Source of the DNA: CALBTQ01 sp036725605
GTDB lineage: Bacteria; Lernaellota; Lernaellaia; Lernaellales; Lernaellaceae
DNA: 46,493 bases
Reading direction: 5' to 3'
Assembly: GCA_036725605.1 (NCBI GenBank)
Contig: DAIMDW010000035.1
Span: forward strand, 1-46,493
Below the pieces are notes generated by a model. It searched no databases. It had not been told where the DNA came from and saw only the letters and a program-made list of their open reading frames with translations. How positions within the stretch are numbered: the stretch's first letter is position 1; the number at the start of each line of letters is the position of its first letter. A program made the position numbers and the translations under genes. This document shows, in pieces, positions 25,845 to 33,575 of this stretch.

Positions 25845-27830
25845 GTGAAACGAGTATTTATTATCATCGCAGTTATTGCACTGTTCGCGACGGCGGCGTT
25901 TGTGCTGGCCGGCGCGGCGAAAAGCGAAGTGGCGCCCCACGCCGGTCAGGGGACCGGACCGGCAATCGACGCGCTCGGCGATCTGTTGTTCACCACCGAT
26001 GTGCAGACGACGACCGGGTGCTCCGGCCTGCTGGGCGTCGAATACGTGGCGCCTTACTTCTATCTGACCGGCGCCAACGCGACGGGCAACATGGTGTACG
26101 TGGTCGACGCGACCGGCGCGTTGGTCGATTCGTTCTCGCAGGGCACGTCGTCGGAATGGGGCTGGCGCGACCTGGCCTATGACGGCGCGTACCTGTACGC
26201 CAGCGACAGCGCGACCATCTCGTACTTCACGCTCGACGGCACGGTCGCCGGCTCGATTCCCGGCCCGGAAAATCCCAACCGCGCGTTGGCGTACGATCCG
26301 GACACCGATCACTTCTGGGTGGCCAACTTCGATTCGGACATTTCGGAAATCTCCCGGACCGGCACCGTGGTCAACAGCTACACCAACACGAAGAGCATCT
26401 ACGGCATGGCCTATGACAACGTCAGCGAAGGCGGTCCGTTCCTGTGGATGTTCGTGCAGGACGACAACGCCATCTATCAGTTCAGCCCGGCCACCGGCGC
26501 GTACACGGGCGTTTCGATCACCGAAATTCCGGGCGCCAGCGGCGGCTACGCGGGCGGCTTGTGCTTTATCGACGAATGGGAAGAGACCGACGCCTCGGCG
26601 ATTCTGGTCGGCTTGATGCAGACCGAGCCGGACGTGATTTTCGGCTCGATGGTCATCGACGAACTGTGGCCGACGGTCAAAGCGAACTACACCAACGACG
26701 CCCCGACGATCGACGGCGAGATCACCAGCGAGGAGTGGGACGGCGCGTACGTGCTGAACTACGAAGGCGCGAACATGGACTTCACCGTCTATTTGAAAGA
26801 TGACGGCGATTACCTGTACGGCGCGGTGGATGCGCTGGACGACACCACGCTGGACAACGGCGACATGCTGCGCATCTACTTCGACAACGACAACGACGAC
26901 GAACTGCTGACCACCTGCACGGCGGGCGTCAATACCGACGGTTATTATCATATCACTTACAACGCCGCGACGGTCAGTTTGCTGTATATGACCGCCTATA
27001 ACGACGGCGGTACGCCGGTGACGTGCACCACGACCGCGACGCCGGCGGCGCTGACCGCCACGATGGCGTTGCACGACAACGTGCAGTACGAATTCCAGGT
27101 CGATCTGGACGGCGGCGAAATGTACGGCGCGCTGGGCGAGACGATCGGCGTGCTGTTCGACCTGATCGACGGCGCCGCCGACTACGACGAGGAAATTTGG
27201 CCGCCGGAAGGCGTGAAGATGGAACTGGCGACCTACGGCAACCTCAAGTACATGGCCTGCACCGGCTGCTTTATCGGCGACCATTGCTACGAAGCGGGCG
27301 AGCAGAATCCGTCCAATGAGTGCGAAGTGTGCAATCCGTCCACGCCCGGCGCCTGGTCGAACAACACCGGCTACGTGTGCGGCGATGACGGCGTGTACTG
27401 CAACGGCGACGAAGTCTGCGAAAGCGGCACGTGCTCGGGACACTCGGGCGATCCGTGCACGACCGACTACATCTTCTGCAACGGCGAGGAATCCTGCAAC
27501 GAGGACTCCGACACGTGCGATCACTCGGGCGATCCGTGCACGGATGACGGCCTGTGGTGCAACGGCGAGGAAAGCTGCGGCGAACTGATGTCCACCTGCT
27601 GGCACAGCGGCAGCCCCTGCGGCGAAAACGAGGAATGCGTGGAAGACACCGACGAATGCGTGCCGGCGACCGACGATGACGACGACGATGACGATACGGT
27701 CGACGATGACGTCACCGACGACGACACGACCGACGACGATGACGACGATGACGATGACGACGATGACGACGACAACGACGATGCCGGCGACGACGACGAC
27801 GATGACGACGACGACGGTTGCGGTTGCTGA
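25845..27830 (+). CDS. Secreted protein: propeller-like, CBM9-like and Cys-rich domains, Asp-tail ending Cys-Gly-Cys
   Basis: 661 residues from a GTG start (GAGGAGG 7 nt upstream). A type I signal peptide ends about VLA-GAAKS, with no lipobox. Residues 35-275 are propeller-like units (WGWRDLAYDGAYLYASDS, RALAYDPDTDHFWVAN). Residues 285-465 begin APTIDGEITSEEWDGAY and continue with DDGDYLYGAVDA and DMLRIYFDNDND, as in CBM9/DOMON-like sugar-binding domains. Residues 470-605 are Cys repeats related to those of the previous gene (GDPCTDDGLWCNGEESC). The last 50 residues are nearly pure Asp and end DDGCGC. The two genes look like paralogous designs with different sensor domains. An intrinsic terminator follows. 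Confidence 0.82.
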   Translation: MKRVFIIIAVIALFATAAFVLAGAAKSEVAPHAGQGTGPAIDALGDLLFTTDVQTTTGCSGLLGVEYVAPYFYLTGANATGNMVYVVDATGALVDSFSQGTSSEWGWRDLAYDGAYLYASDSATISYFTLDGTVAGSIPGPENPNRALAYDPDTDHFWVANFDSDISEISRTGTVVNSYTNTKSIYGMAYDNVSEGGPFLWMFVQDDNAIYQFSPATGAYTGVSITEIPGASGGYAGGLCFIDEWEETDASAILVGLMQTEPDVIFGSMVIDELWPTVKANYTNDAPTIDGEITSEEWDGAYVLNYEGANMDFTVYLKDDGDYLYGAVDALDDTTLDNGDMLRIYFDNDNDDELLTTCTAGVNTDGYYHITYNAATVSLLYMTAYNDGGTPVTCTTTATPAALTATMALHDNVQYEFQVDLDGGEMYGALGETIGVLFDLIDGAADYDEEIWPPEGVKMELATYGNLKYMACTGCFIGDHCYEAGEQNPSNECEVCNPSTPGAWSNNTGYVCGDDGVYCNGDEVCESGTCSGHSGDPCTTDYIFCNGEESCNEDSDTCDHSGDPCTDDGLWCNGEESCGELMSTCWHSGSPCGENEECVEDTDECVPATDDDDDDDDTVDDDVTDDDTTDDDDDDDDDDDDDDNDDAGDDDDDDDDDGCGC

Positions 27831-27859
27831 TAAAAAATAGATAAATCAGCGCACGACAA

Positions 27860-27903
27860 GGCGCGCGATCGACCGGCGAACCCGGCATCGCGCGCCTTTT
27901 TTT
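27860..27903 (+). terminator. Intrinsic terminator of the 25845 gene
   Basis: GGCGCGCGAT (27860-27869) pairs perfectly with ATCGCGCGCC (27887-27896) around a 17-nt loop, followed by TTTTTTT. A near-identical copy, with 11 bp of shared upstream flank, occurs 435 bp downstream. Confidence 0.9.
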
Positions 27904-27934
27904 CCTTTATTGATTTCCGAATTGGGACACCCGG

Positions 27935-28159
27935 AGCCGATAAGCACCGCCGGGGCGAACGGTTCGGGGCGAAGGGGGACAGCCTTGAAAATCGCGGCCC
28001 GCCGGAACCGATGAGCCCCGCAGGGGCGGAAGGTCAGTAGCGAAGGGCGAAGCCCTGGAAACCACTCACCTACACCCCTTTCCGGGGTTTGCTTGAATTT
28101 GCCCTTACTGCTTCCAGGGCTGAAAGCCCTTCGCTATTGACCTGCGCCCTGCGGGCTTG
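27935..28159. repeat. Cluster of three related REP-like units
   Basis: Unit 1 (27935-27993) and unit 2 (28005-28063) are direct imperfect copies with the pattern CCGAT.AGC.CCGC.GGGGCG followed by GCGAAGGG and CCT.GAAA. Unit 3 (28111-28159) is an inverted relative: its reverse complement reads AAGCCCGCAGGGCGCAGGTC then AATAGCGAAGGGC, matching unit 2. Units 2 and 3 form arms of about 50 bp around a 47-bp centre. The 12-mer TTCCGAATTGGG beside it (27916-27927) recurs in the tandem repeat at the end of the window. No gene is visible in 27831-28335. Confidence 0.7.
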
Positions 28160-28294
28160 AAGATTCTGTGCAGAAACCCATTTCAACGTTGTTCGACTTC
28201 GCCCGTTTTTCTTCTCAGGACGCCCTAAGTCGAAATTCCCTCCGGCACTTACGACACAAAAACAAGGCGCGCGGAAGTAAGGAGCGCACGACGA

Positions 28295-28337
28295 GGCGCG
28301 CGATCGACCGGCGAACCCGGCATCGCGCGCCTTTTTT
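28295..28337 (+). terminator. Duplicate of the terminator at 27860
   Basis: Same 10-bp stem and same loop, ending CCTTTTTT. The match runs 28284-28337 against 27849-27903 with a single substitution. There is no plus-strand gene between the copies. The stop codon of the convergent glycosyltransferase gene lies in the T-run. Confidence 0.85.
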
Positions 28338-30270
28338 ATTGGTTCGTTAAACCGATTTCCCCAACCATCAGCGATTTGGGCGTGTGATCGCCGCCGCCGA
28401 TTTGCGCGGCCGGATCGAAGGTCAGTGACGGTTCGAGCGTCACCGCGAGGATCTCGCCGGGCGCCAGCGGTCCCGGCAACGGCGCGACGAGCGTTTGCGG
28501 TCGGTCGCCGGTCAACGTCAACGCGGCGAGCGTCGCATCCTCGACGGTCAGTTTCAGGGAGATCGTTTTCCCGTCGTAATAGCGCGGCGTGGGCCACACG
28601 CGCAGGCGCACCGCATCGACCGGCGCTTCCGCACGCAGGTAGACCGTGCCGGTGCGGCCGAGCCAGGCCCAGGGCTCGTGCGTGTGCGTCCAGTCGCCGG
28701 CCAGTTGCAGAGCGTCGAAGGCGGCGTCGGCGAAGACGATCGCCGGGGCGAAACGCTGCCCCACGGCCGTCAGCGCATCGCCGCGCGAGCGCCAATACAC
28801 GTGCAACGGAATGCGGTATTCGGCCGACAGGTTGTAGCCGGGATCCTCGACGCACGCGGCGGCCAGGGCGCGCCGGGCGACGCCCTGCGGTTCGTACATG
28901 TGCGCGAAGTGGTCCAGCAGCCACAACCGTCGCGCCTGGAAACGATACAGTTGCACGCGCGCCTGAATCGTCCGCGGTTCGTCGACGGCGAAGGTCAGCG
29001 GGTCGGCCGACAACAGCGTGCGATAGTGCAGCGGCGCGCCGGTTTGTTTGGCCCAATAATATTTCAGCGGACCGACCTGACTGTCGTTGTAGGCCAGCAG
29101 CAGATCGTCGTCGGCGATCGCGGTTTGCAGCATGTCGGTCAGGCCGCGCCAATCCTCCCGGGCGAAGCGCGGATCGTTGCGCTGGGCGAGCGACGCCCCG
29201 TTCATCAACAACAGCGCGGCGATCAGGACGATCGCGCCCAGCGGCCGCCACAGCGCGCTCAGGTGTTGCGCGCCGAAGGCGAACCACAGCATCAGCAGCG
29301 GCAAAAACGGCAGCAGGTAGCGGTGACCGTACACCGGCAGGGCCAGCGCGGCCAGAAACACGAGGGCCGTCGGCAGCAGGAAACCGGCGACGGCCAGACG
29401 CGCGCCGGGTTTGTCTTTCCAGGCCGCCAGTCCGGCCACGGCCAGGGCGAAGAACGGCGCGAGGACGGTCAGATACCACAGCCGCGCCCAACCCGTCGGC
29501 GCATAGGGCGGACCGCCGTCGGCGTGCCCGATCGTGTAATAGCCGAGCAGATCGAAGGCCATCTCCGCCGGCGGCAGCAACGGCCGGAAGCGGTAACTGG
29601 CGCGCATCGCCTGCACGGCAATCACCGCCAGCCACGGCAAAAACAACAACAGCGCGCCGGCCAGCGGCTGCATCACCGTGAGCAGCGGCGGCTTGGCGGG
29701 CGTCAGCAACCACCAGGCGATCAGCACCAGCGGCACAAGCAGAAAGAAATAGTGCGTGTACAGGCCGCCGAGCACACAGGCCAGCAACCACAGGCGAGCG
29801 GCGCGGGTCGGCGTTTCCAGCAGCCGCCGCCAGGCGAGCAGCGCGCCCAGGGCGAACACGGCGACCAGCGTGTGGTAGCGAAACTCGCGCGAGAGGTAAA
29901 TCGCCAGCGGCGAGAAGGTGACCAACGCGGCGGCGACCAGGCCGATCGTCGCGCCGCCGAGCCGCCGCCCGAGCCGCCAGGTCAGCGCGACCATCGCCAG
30001 TCCGGCCGTGGCGGGCAGCAGGCGCAACCACCATTCGGCGTCGCCGACCAGCAGCCAGGCGTGCGCCAACAGGTAGAACAGCGGCGGATTCACGTCCTGC
30101 ACGCCGATGGTCAGCAGCACTTCGAGCAACGGCCGCCGGCAGACGAGCACCGCGGCGATCTCGTCGGTCCACAGGCTCTCATCGCCCAGGCCCAGCAGCC
30201 GCCACAGCGCCGCGGCCGCGAAAATCGCGCCGAAAATCGTCCATTCGCGCCGTGATGCGGTTGCGGTCAA
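28336..30270 (-). CDS. GT-C glycosyltransferase, family 39/ArnT-like
   Basis: 644 residues with about twelve hydrophobic segments in 1-420 and a soluble periplasmic C-terminal domain (430-644). The first loop carries DESLWTDEIAAVL, with the Asp-Glu pair expected for a GT-C catalytic acid, then NPPLFYLLAHAWLLVGDAEWWLRLLPATAGLA, typical of GT39/GT83-type enzymes that use polyprenyl-phosphate sugars. The acceptor is unknown; lipid or protein mannosylation are usual. The reading starts at a TTG (30268-30270) with GGAG 5 nt upstream; no in-frame ATG exists nearby. The gene is convergent with the secreted-protein genes and has no same-strand neighbour. Confidence 0.85.
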   Translation of the reverse strand: MTATASRREWTIFGAIFAAAALWRLLGLGDESLWTDEIAAVLVCRRPLLEVLLTIGVQDVNPPLFYLLAHAWLLVGDAEWWLRLLPATAGLAMVALTWRLGRRLGGATIGLVAAALVTFSPLAIYLSREFRYHTLVAVFALGALLAWRRLLETPTRAARLWLLACVLGGLYTHYFFLLVPLVLIAWWLLTPAKPPLLTVMQPLAGALLLFLPWLAVIAVQAMRASYRFRPLLPPAEMAFDLLGYYTIGHADGGPPYAPTGWARLWYLTVLAPFFALAVAGLAAWKDKPGARLAVAGFLLPTALVFLAALALPVYGHRYLLPFLPLLMLWFAFGAQHLSALWRPLGAIVLIAALLLMNGASLAQRNDPRFAREDWRGLTDMLQTAIADDDLLLAYNDSQVGPLKYYWAKQTGAPLHYRTLLSADPLTFAVDEPRTIQARVQLYRFQARRLWLLDHFAHMYEPQGVARRALAAACVEDPGYNLSAEYRIPLHVYWRSRGDALTAVGQRFAPAIVFADAAFDALQLAGDWTHTHEPWAWLGRTGTVYLRAEAPVDAVRLRVWPTPRYYDGKTISLKLTVEDATLAALTLTGDRPQTLVAPLPGPLAPGEILAVTLEPSLTFDPAAQIGGGDHTPKSLMVGEIGLTNQ

Positions 30271-30390
30271 AGCGGCTCCGGGATTGGATTTAGCATCATC
30301 GTATCCGCGCGGCGGGCGGGCGTCAATATTTAAAAAAATGACGATATACCAAGAAGTTGCAAAAATTTATGACGCGGTGTGTAAAAAATG

Positions 30391-30419
30391 TTTGACAGCG
30401 GCCCCGGTGATTGCTAGGT
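30391..30419 (+). promoter_or_regulatory. Candidate promoter for the phasin pair
   Basis: A perfect TTGACA (30391-30396), a 17-bp spacer, then TAGGTT (30414-30419), about 90 bp before the first phasin-like gene, in the AT-rich intergenic stretch 30271-30507. Confidence 0.45.
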
Positions 30420-30507
30420 TAATGACGCACCGTGTTATAAAGCAACCGAACATCACAATAAACAAAGTGAATTTGCATACACTTACCAAAACCTAAGGAG
30501 ATGTATC

Positions 30508-30999
30508 ATGGTGGACAAGGCAAAGGATCTGATCCCGGATTTCTTGAAGGAAGGCGTCAAAAACGTGCGCGAGCCGCTGGCCAAGGCCGAAAAGGCGATC
30601 GAGAAGGCGCGCGACCGGTTGACGGAAAACTGGGAAAAGCTGGACCCCAAGGATGTCAAGCGCGTGTATGACGAACTGCTCAAGCGCGTGCGCTCGGCCC
30701 GCGACGAATTCGAAGGCATGGTCAACACGGGCGTGGAGAAGACCTTCACCGCGCTGAATCTGCCCAGCCGCGACGAAGTCGAAGGCATCAAGGCCGAACT
30801 GAACAAGATCAGCAAGACCGTCAGCGAGTTGGCCAAGGGTGCGCCGGCGAAGAAAGCCGCCGCCAAGAAAGCCACCGCGAAAAAGGCCGCCAAGAAGGCT
30901 CCGGCGAAAAAGGCCGCGCCGAAAAAGGCCGCGCCGAAAAAAGCCGCGCCGAAAAAAGCGATGAAAAAGGCCACGGTGAAAAAGCGGGTCGCGAAGTAA
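30508..30999 (+). CDS. Phasin-like protein with Lys/Ala histone-H1-like tail
   Basis: 163 residues. The N-terminal 110 are amphipathic helix with a coiled-coil tendency and the motif NLPSRDEVEGIKAELNKIS, the heptad segment typical of PhaI/PhaF phasins. Residues 112-163 are a PAKKAA-type repeat, coded in part by four 15-bp tandem units (about 30903-30962), as in PhaF and histone-H1-like DNA-binding tails. PhaF binds polyhydroxyalkanoate granules through its first half and nucleoid DNA through its tail. AAGGAGATG precedes the ATG. No PHA synthase gene is in the window, so another granule or a purely nucleoid role is possible. Confidence 0.8.
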   Translation: MVDKAKDLIPDFLKEGVKNVREPLAKAEKAIEKARDRLTENWEKLDPKDVKRVYDELLKRVRSARDEFEGMVNTGVEKTFTALNLPSRDEVEGIKAELNKISKTVSELAKGAPAKKAAAKKATAKKAAKKAPAKKAAPKKAAPKKAAPKKAMKKATVKKRVAK

Positions 31000-31024
31000 A
31001 GCGAATCCGTAGAGGAGGTCGATC

Positions 31025-31375
31025 ATGACCGCCAAGGAAACGAAAATTCAGGAACTGGTGCCCAACTTTTTGCGCGACCTGCGCAACGACGCGCAGGATG
31101 CGTTGCACAACACCGAACGGCAGGTGTCGTCGTTTCTGAGCCGGCTGGCCGACAAGGGCAGCATCAGCCAGAGCGAAGCGCGGCAATTGGCGGGCGAAAC
31201 GGCCAAGCGGTTCCAGAAAAACCGCGAGGACATGAGCCGCTATTTTCAGCAGAAGGTGGGCAAGGCCGCCGCGTTGCTGCCGCTGCCGTCGCGCGACGAA
31301 GTCGAGGATCTGCGCCGCCGCGTCGATCGTCTCCGGCAACGGGTGGATCGACTGGCGTTGCGGCTTGACGCATAG
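31025..31375 (+). CDS. Phasin-like coiled-coil protein
   Basis: 116 residues, all helical. It shares with its neighbour the block PLPSRDEVEDLRRRVDRL, extended here into a leucine/arginine heptad run (RQRVDRLALRLDA), but has no Lys/Ala tail. The N-terminal half (PNFLRDLRNDAQDALHNTERQ) also parallels the neighbour's PDFLKEGVKNVREPLAKAEKA. The pair are paralogues likely to form hetero-oligomers on a granule or membrane surface. RBS GAGGAGG is strong; the genes are 25 bp apart and share the terminator that follows. Confidence 0.78.
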   Translation: MTAKETKIQELVPNFLRDLRNDAQDALHNTERQVSSFLSRLADKGSISQSEARQLAGETAKRFQKNREDMSRYFQQKVGKAAALLPLPSRDEVEDLRRRVDRLRQRVDRLALRLDA

Positions 31376-31402
31376 AACGGGGAGGACCATCTATTCTTTT
31401 TG

Positions 31403-31431
31403 CCCCGGCCATGGCGCCGGGGTGTTTTTTT
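31403..31431 (+). terminator. Intrinsic terminator of the phasin pair
   Basis: CCCCGGC, loop CATGGC, GCCGGGG, then TGTTTTTTT. Confidence 0.9.
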
Positions 31432-31433
31432 AA

Positions 31434-31459
31434 ATAAAAAGCCCGCCGGCGCGGCGGGC
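31434..31459 (-). terminator. Intrinsic terminator of tRNA-Thr
   Basis: On the minus strand GCCCGCC, 5-nt loop, GGCGGGC, then TTTTTATTT, starting 2 nt after the tRNA 3' end. It abuts the plus-strand terminator, so the two opposed transcripts end within 30 bp of each other. Confidence 0.88.
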
Positions 31460-31461
31460 AA

Positions 31462-31532
31462 GCCCTCGACCGGGATTGAACCGGTGACCCCTTCCTTACC
31501 AAGGAAGTGCTCCACCTCTGAGCTACGAGGGC
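31462..31532 (-). tRNA. tRNA-Thr(GGT)
   Basis: 71 nt on the minus strand. Acceptor GCCCTCG/CGAGGGC, D-arm GCTC/GAGC, anticodon arm CTTCC-TTGGTAA-GGAAG with anticodon GGT, T-arm ACCGG-TTCAATC-CCGGT. It decodes ACC and ACT. The 3' CCA is not encoded. All stems pair fully. Confidence 0.96.
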
Positions 31533-31546
31533 GTAACAGGGGGCAA

Positions 31547-31574
31547 ATAATACTGATTTCCGATCAAAATGCAA
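31547..31574 (-). promoter_or_regulatory. Candidate promoter of tRNA-Thr
   Basis: On the minus strand TTGCAT (31569-31574), 16 bp, then TATTAT (31547-31552), placing the start of transcription a few nt before the tRNA. Confidence 0.45.
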
Positions 31575-31634
31575 GTCCAAATTTCACTTGCGGCGGCGAC
31601 GGCGAACGGTCTTGCGCCGAAGTGTTGATCCAAC

Positions 31635-31664
31635 TTGTCAACGCGATATTTTTTTTGTTACAAA
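31635..31664 (+). promoter_or_regulatory. Candidate promoter for the DUF4234-like gene
   Basis: TTGTCA (31635-31640), 18 bp, TACAAA (31659-31664), in an AT-rich stretch with a run of eight T; about 60 bp before the start codon. Confidence 0.4.
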
Positions 31665-31723
31665 AAAGCCGAGATCCAATTTCCGGATAGAGAAAAAAAC
31701 TACCATCAGGGGAGGAGATGTGC

Positions 31724-32113
31724 ATGGCTGAACAAGCTTCCGCCGCGGGCAAGCCGTTGGGCAAGATCCGCAAACCGTTGACGGTGATCATTTTGATGAT
31801 CGTCACCTTCGGGATTTACAGCATCATTTTTCATTTCAAGGTTTTCGATGAATTGAAAAAGTATCGCGGGCAGGGGTGGAGCGGCACGCTCTACCTGATC
31901 TTCCAGTTGATCTTCCCGTTCCCGCTGATCGCGCTGCCGTGGCTGTTGCCGTCGTATATCGGCAAGATGTACACCGAAGACGGGCAGACCGCGCCGATCA
32001 CGGGGATGGCCGGGTTCTGGATTTTCGTGCCGCTGGTCGGGGGCATCGTCTTGCTGGTGAAGATTATCCGGCGGATGAACGAATTCTGGGCGGCCAAGGG
32101 AGTCACGGCCTGA
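31724..32113 (+). CDS. Small membrane protein, DUF4234-like
   Basis: 129 residues with three membrane segments (about 18-38, 52-72 and 92-112). The block PLTVIILMIVTFGIYSIIFHFKVFDELKKY matches the 'GIY..W..' opening of DUF4234 proteins, which have no known function. Each end is soluble. GGAGG lies 8 nt before the ATG at 31724, and the ATG at 31718 is too close to it. Its own terminator follows, so it is a single-gene unit. Confidence 0.75.
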   Translation: MAEQASAAGKPLGKIRKPLTVIILMIVTFGIYSIIFHFKVFDELKKYRGQGWSGTLYLIFQLIFPFPLIALPWLLPSYIGKMYTEDGQTAPITGMAGFWIFVPLVGGIVLLVKIIRRMNEFWAAKGVTA

Positions 32114-32133
32114 AGCAAAACGCATTCGTGAGT

Positions 32134-32164
32134 ACGGAGCCGATCGGTTCGGCTCCGTTTTTTT
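32134..32164 (+). terminator. Intrinsic terminator
   Basis: ACGGAGCCGA, 5-nt loop, TCGGCTCCGT, then a T7 run, 20 bp after the DUF4234-like stop. Confidence 0.92.
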
Positions 32165-32221
32165 GTGCCCGGGCGGCGTGAACCTGTTACAATGACCGCT
32201 TCAAACACGCGCGGGTGAAAA

Positions 32222-33157
32222 ATGGCCGACAGGATCATCATCGGGACGTTGCCGCACGCGTCGGCGATGCGTCGCGCCGCACTGGTTGCCGAACGGCTGC
32301 GGCGCGGTTGGGACGTGCAAATCCAATCCTTTTCTCCCGGCGAAGTGGGAGCCGAGGCGCACCACATTCGTTCGGCGACGGCCAAGCGGCGGAACGTCGC
32401 GCCGATCGAGGAAGCGTTGTTGGCCGGGCGCATCCACCTGGCGGTGCATTCGCTGACCGAACTGCCCGCGCAGATGACGCCCGGTTTGTACGTCGGCGCG
32501 GTGCTGGCGCGCGACGGGGCCGGCGACGTGTTGGTCGGTCGCGAGCGGCTCACGTTGTTGGATCAGCCGTCCAGCGCGCGGCTGGTCGCGTTCAATCCGC
32601 TGCAACTGGCGCAGTTGCAAAATCGCTACCCCATGCTGCGGTTCATGTTCCGGGGCGAATCGGTCGAGTCGATTCTGGCGCAATTGTCCGCGGGCGGTCC
32701 TTACACCGGCGCGATTCTGCCCGGCGAGGAAGTGGAGTTGCTCGGGTACGGGCGGATGATCGTCGAACGGCTGCCGGAAACCGGTTTCGTGCCGGAGGTC
32801 GGGCAGGGCGTGACCGCGATCGTCGGGCGCATCCAGGACCGGACCAACGAGCGGTTGCTGCGTTCGCTCAACGACGAAGCCACCGCGTTGTCGGTGCGCG
32901 CCGAACGGGCTTTTTTACGCGAATTGGAGGGCGATCAACCGCTGGCCCTGGGCGCGTGGGCCCACCTGGCGGGCGAGGATATCGTCATCGAGGGCGCGCT
33001 GGCGGCCAACGACGGCCACACGCTGTACCGCATGCGGCAGCAGGGGCGCAAATCCGATCCGGAGACGGTGGGCGTGGAACTGGCCAACCAGTTCGTGCAA
33101 CGCGGCACGCGCGTGCTGGCGCAAGAGGCTATCCAAACGAATAAACGGTATAATTGA
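32222..33157 (+). CDS. HemC (porphobilinogen deaminase) homologue lacking catalytic residues
   Basis: 311 residues, full HemC length and alignable end to end: LLAGRIHLAVHSLTELP, VPEVGQGVTAI, LNDEATALSVRAERAFLRELEG, GAWAHL. The residues that make HemC an enzyme are changed. The catalytic Asp of HSMKDVP is Glu80, and its Lys neighbour is Thr. The substrate-binding SSLRR block is AFNPLQ. GNVGTR is GESVES. The Cys that carries the dipyrromethane cofactor (EGGCQVPIG) is missing in EGDQPLALG (236-244). The frame is intact, so this is probably a paralogue with another role, not a decayed gene. No other haem gene is adjacent. GGTGA lies 5 nt before the ATG. Confidence 0.85.
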   Translation: MADRIIIGTLPHASAMRRAALVAERLRRGWDVQIQSFSPGEVGAEAHHIRSATAKRRNVAPIEEALLAGRIHLAVHSLTELPAQMTPGLYVGAVLARDGAGDVLVGRERLTLLDQPSSARLVAFNPLQLAQLQNRYPMLRFMFRGESVESILAQLSAGGPYTGAILPGEEVELLGYGRMIVERLPETGFVPEVGQGVTAIVGRIQDRTNERLLRSLNDEATALSVRAERAFLRELEGDQPLALGAWAHLAGEDIVIEGALAANDGHTLYRMRQQGRKSDPETVGVELANQFVQRGTRVLAQEAIQTNKRYN

Positions 33158-33188
33158 GCGGAAATAAGAGTTATTCGTTATGAAATAT

Positions 33189-33575
33189 TTATAAAACGTT
33201 CTTGGCCCGCATCTGATCGGCCACCTCTTTGATCGCCGAAGTCAGATTTTTTTCCACCAAGGATCGATGCAGATGGTAATTCACGCCGATGTTGACGGCG
33301 TGCGTTTTGCGTTCTTCGTCGTCGTGATCGACGATGAGCAGCAAACCGATATCCGGCTGCAGCATGTGCAGTTGTTCGGCGGCGGACAAACCGTCCAAAG
33401 AGTGCAGATTTTCAGCGAAAATCGCGATGTCGGGGCGGGTGGTCTGCACCAGGCGCAAGGCCTCGTGTCCGTCATCGGATTCGCCAACCACCTCAATTAA
33501 GACGCCGTTGCTCTTGAGCAAAGTCGATTTGGTCAACTCGACTTTATCGGCGACAAGGACTCGAATAGTGCTCAC
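33189..33575 (-). CDS. Pseudo-receiver (response-regulator-like domain)
   Basis: 128 residues from a GTG start with GGAG 8 nt upstream; the open frame extends further, but that region is the divergent regulatory gap. The CheY-like fold is clear (IRVLVADKVELTKSTL, VVGESDDGHEALRLV, RPDIAIFAENLHSLDG, GLLLIVDHDDEERKTHAVNIGV), but the phosphoacceptor Asp is Ala54, the acidic pair is reduced to Ala9-Asp10, the switch Thr/Ser is Val, and the conserved Lys region reads HLHRSL. It cannot be phosphorylated in the usual way. It is a stand-alone domain, divergent from the DUF134 gene, and may control the ORP cluster by protein contact. Confidence 0.8.
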   Translation of the reverse strand: MSTIRVLVADKVELTKSTLLKSNGVLIEVVGESDDGHEALRLVQTTRPDIAIFAENLHSLDGLSAAEQLHMLQPDIGLLLIVDHDDEERKTHAVNIGVNYHLHRSLVEKNLTSAIKEVADQMRAKNVL

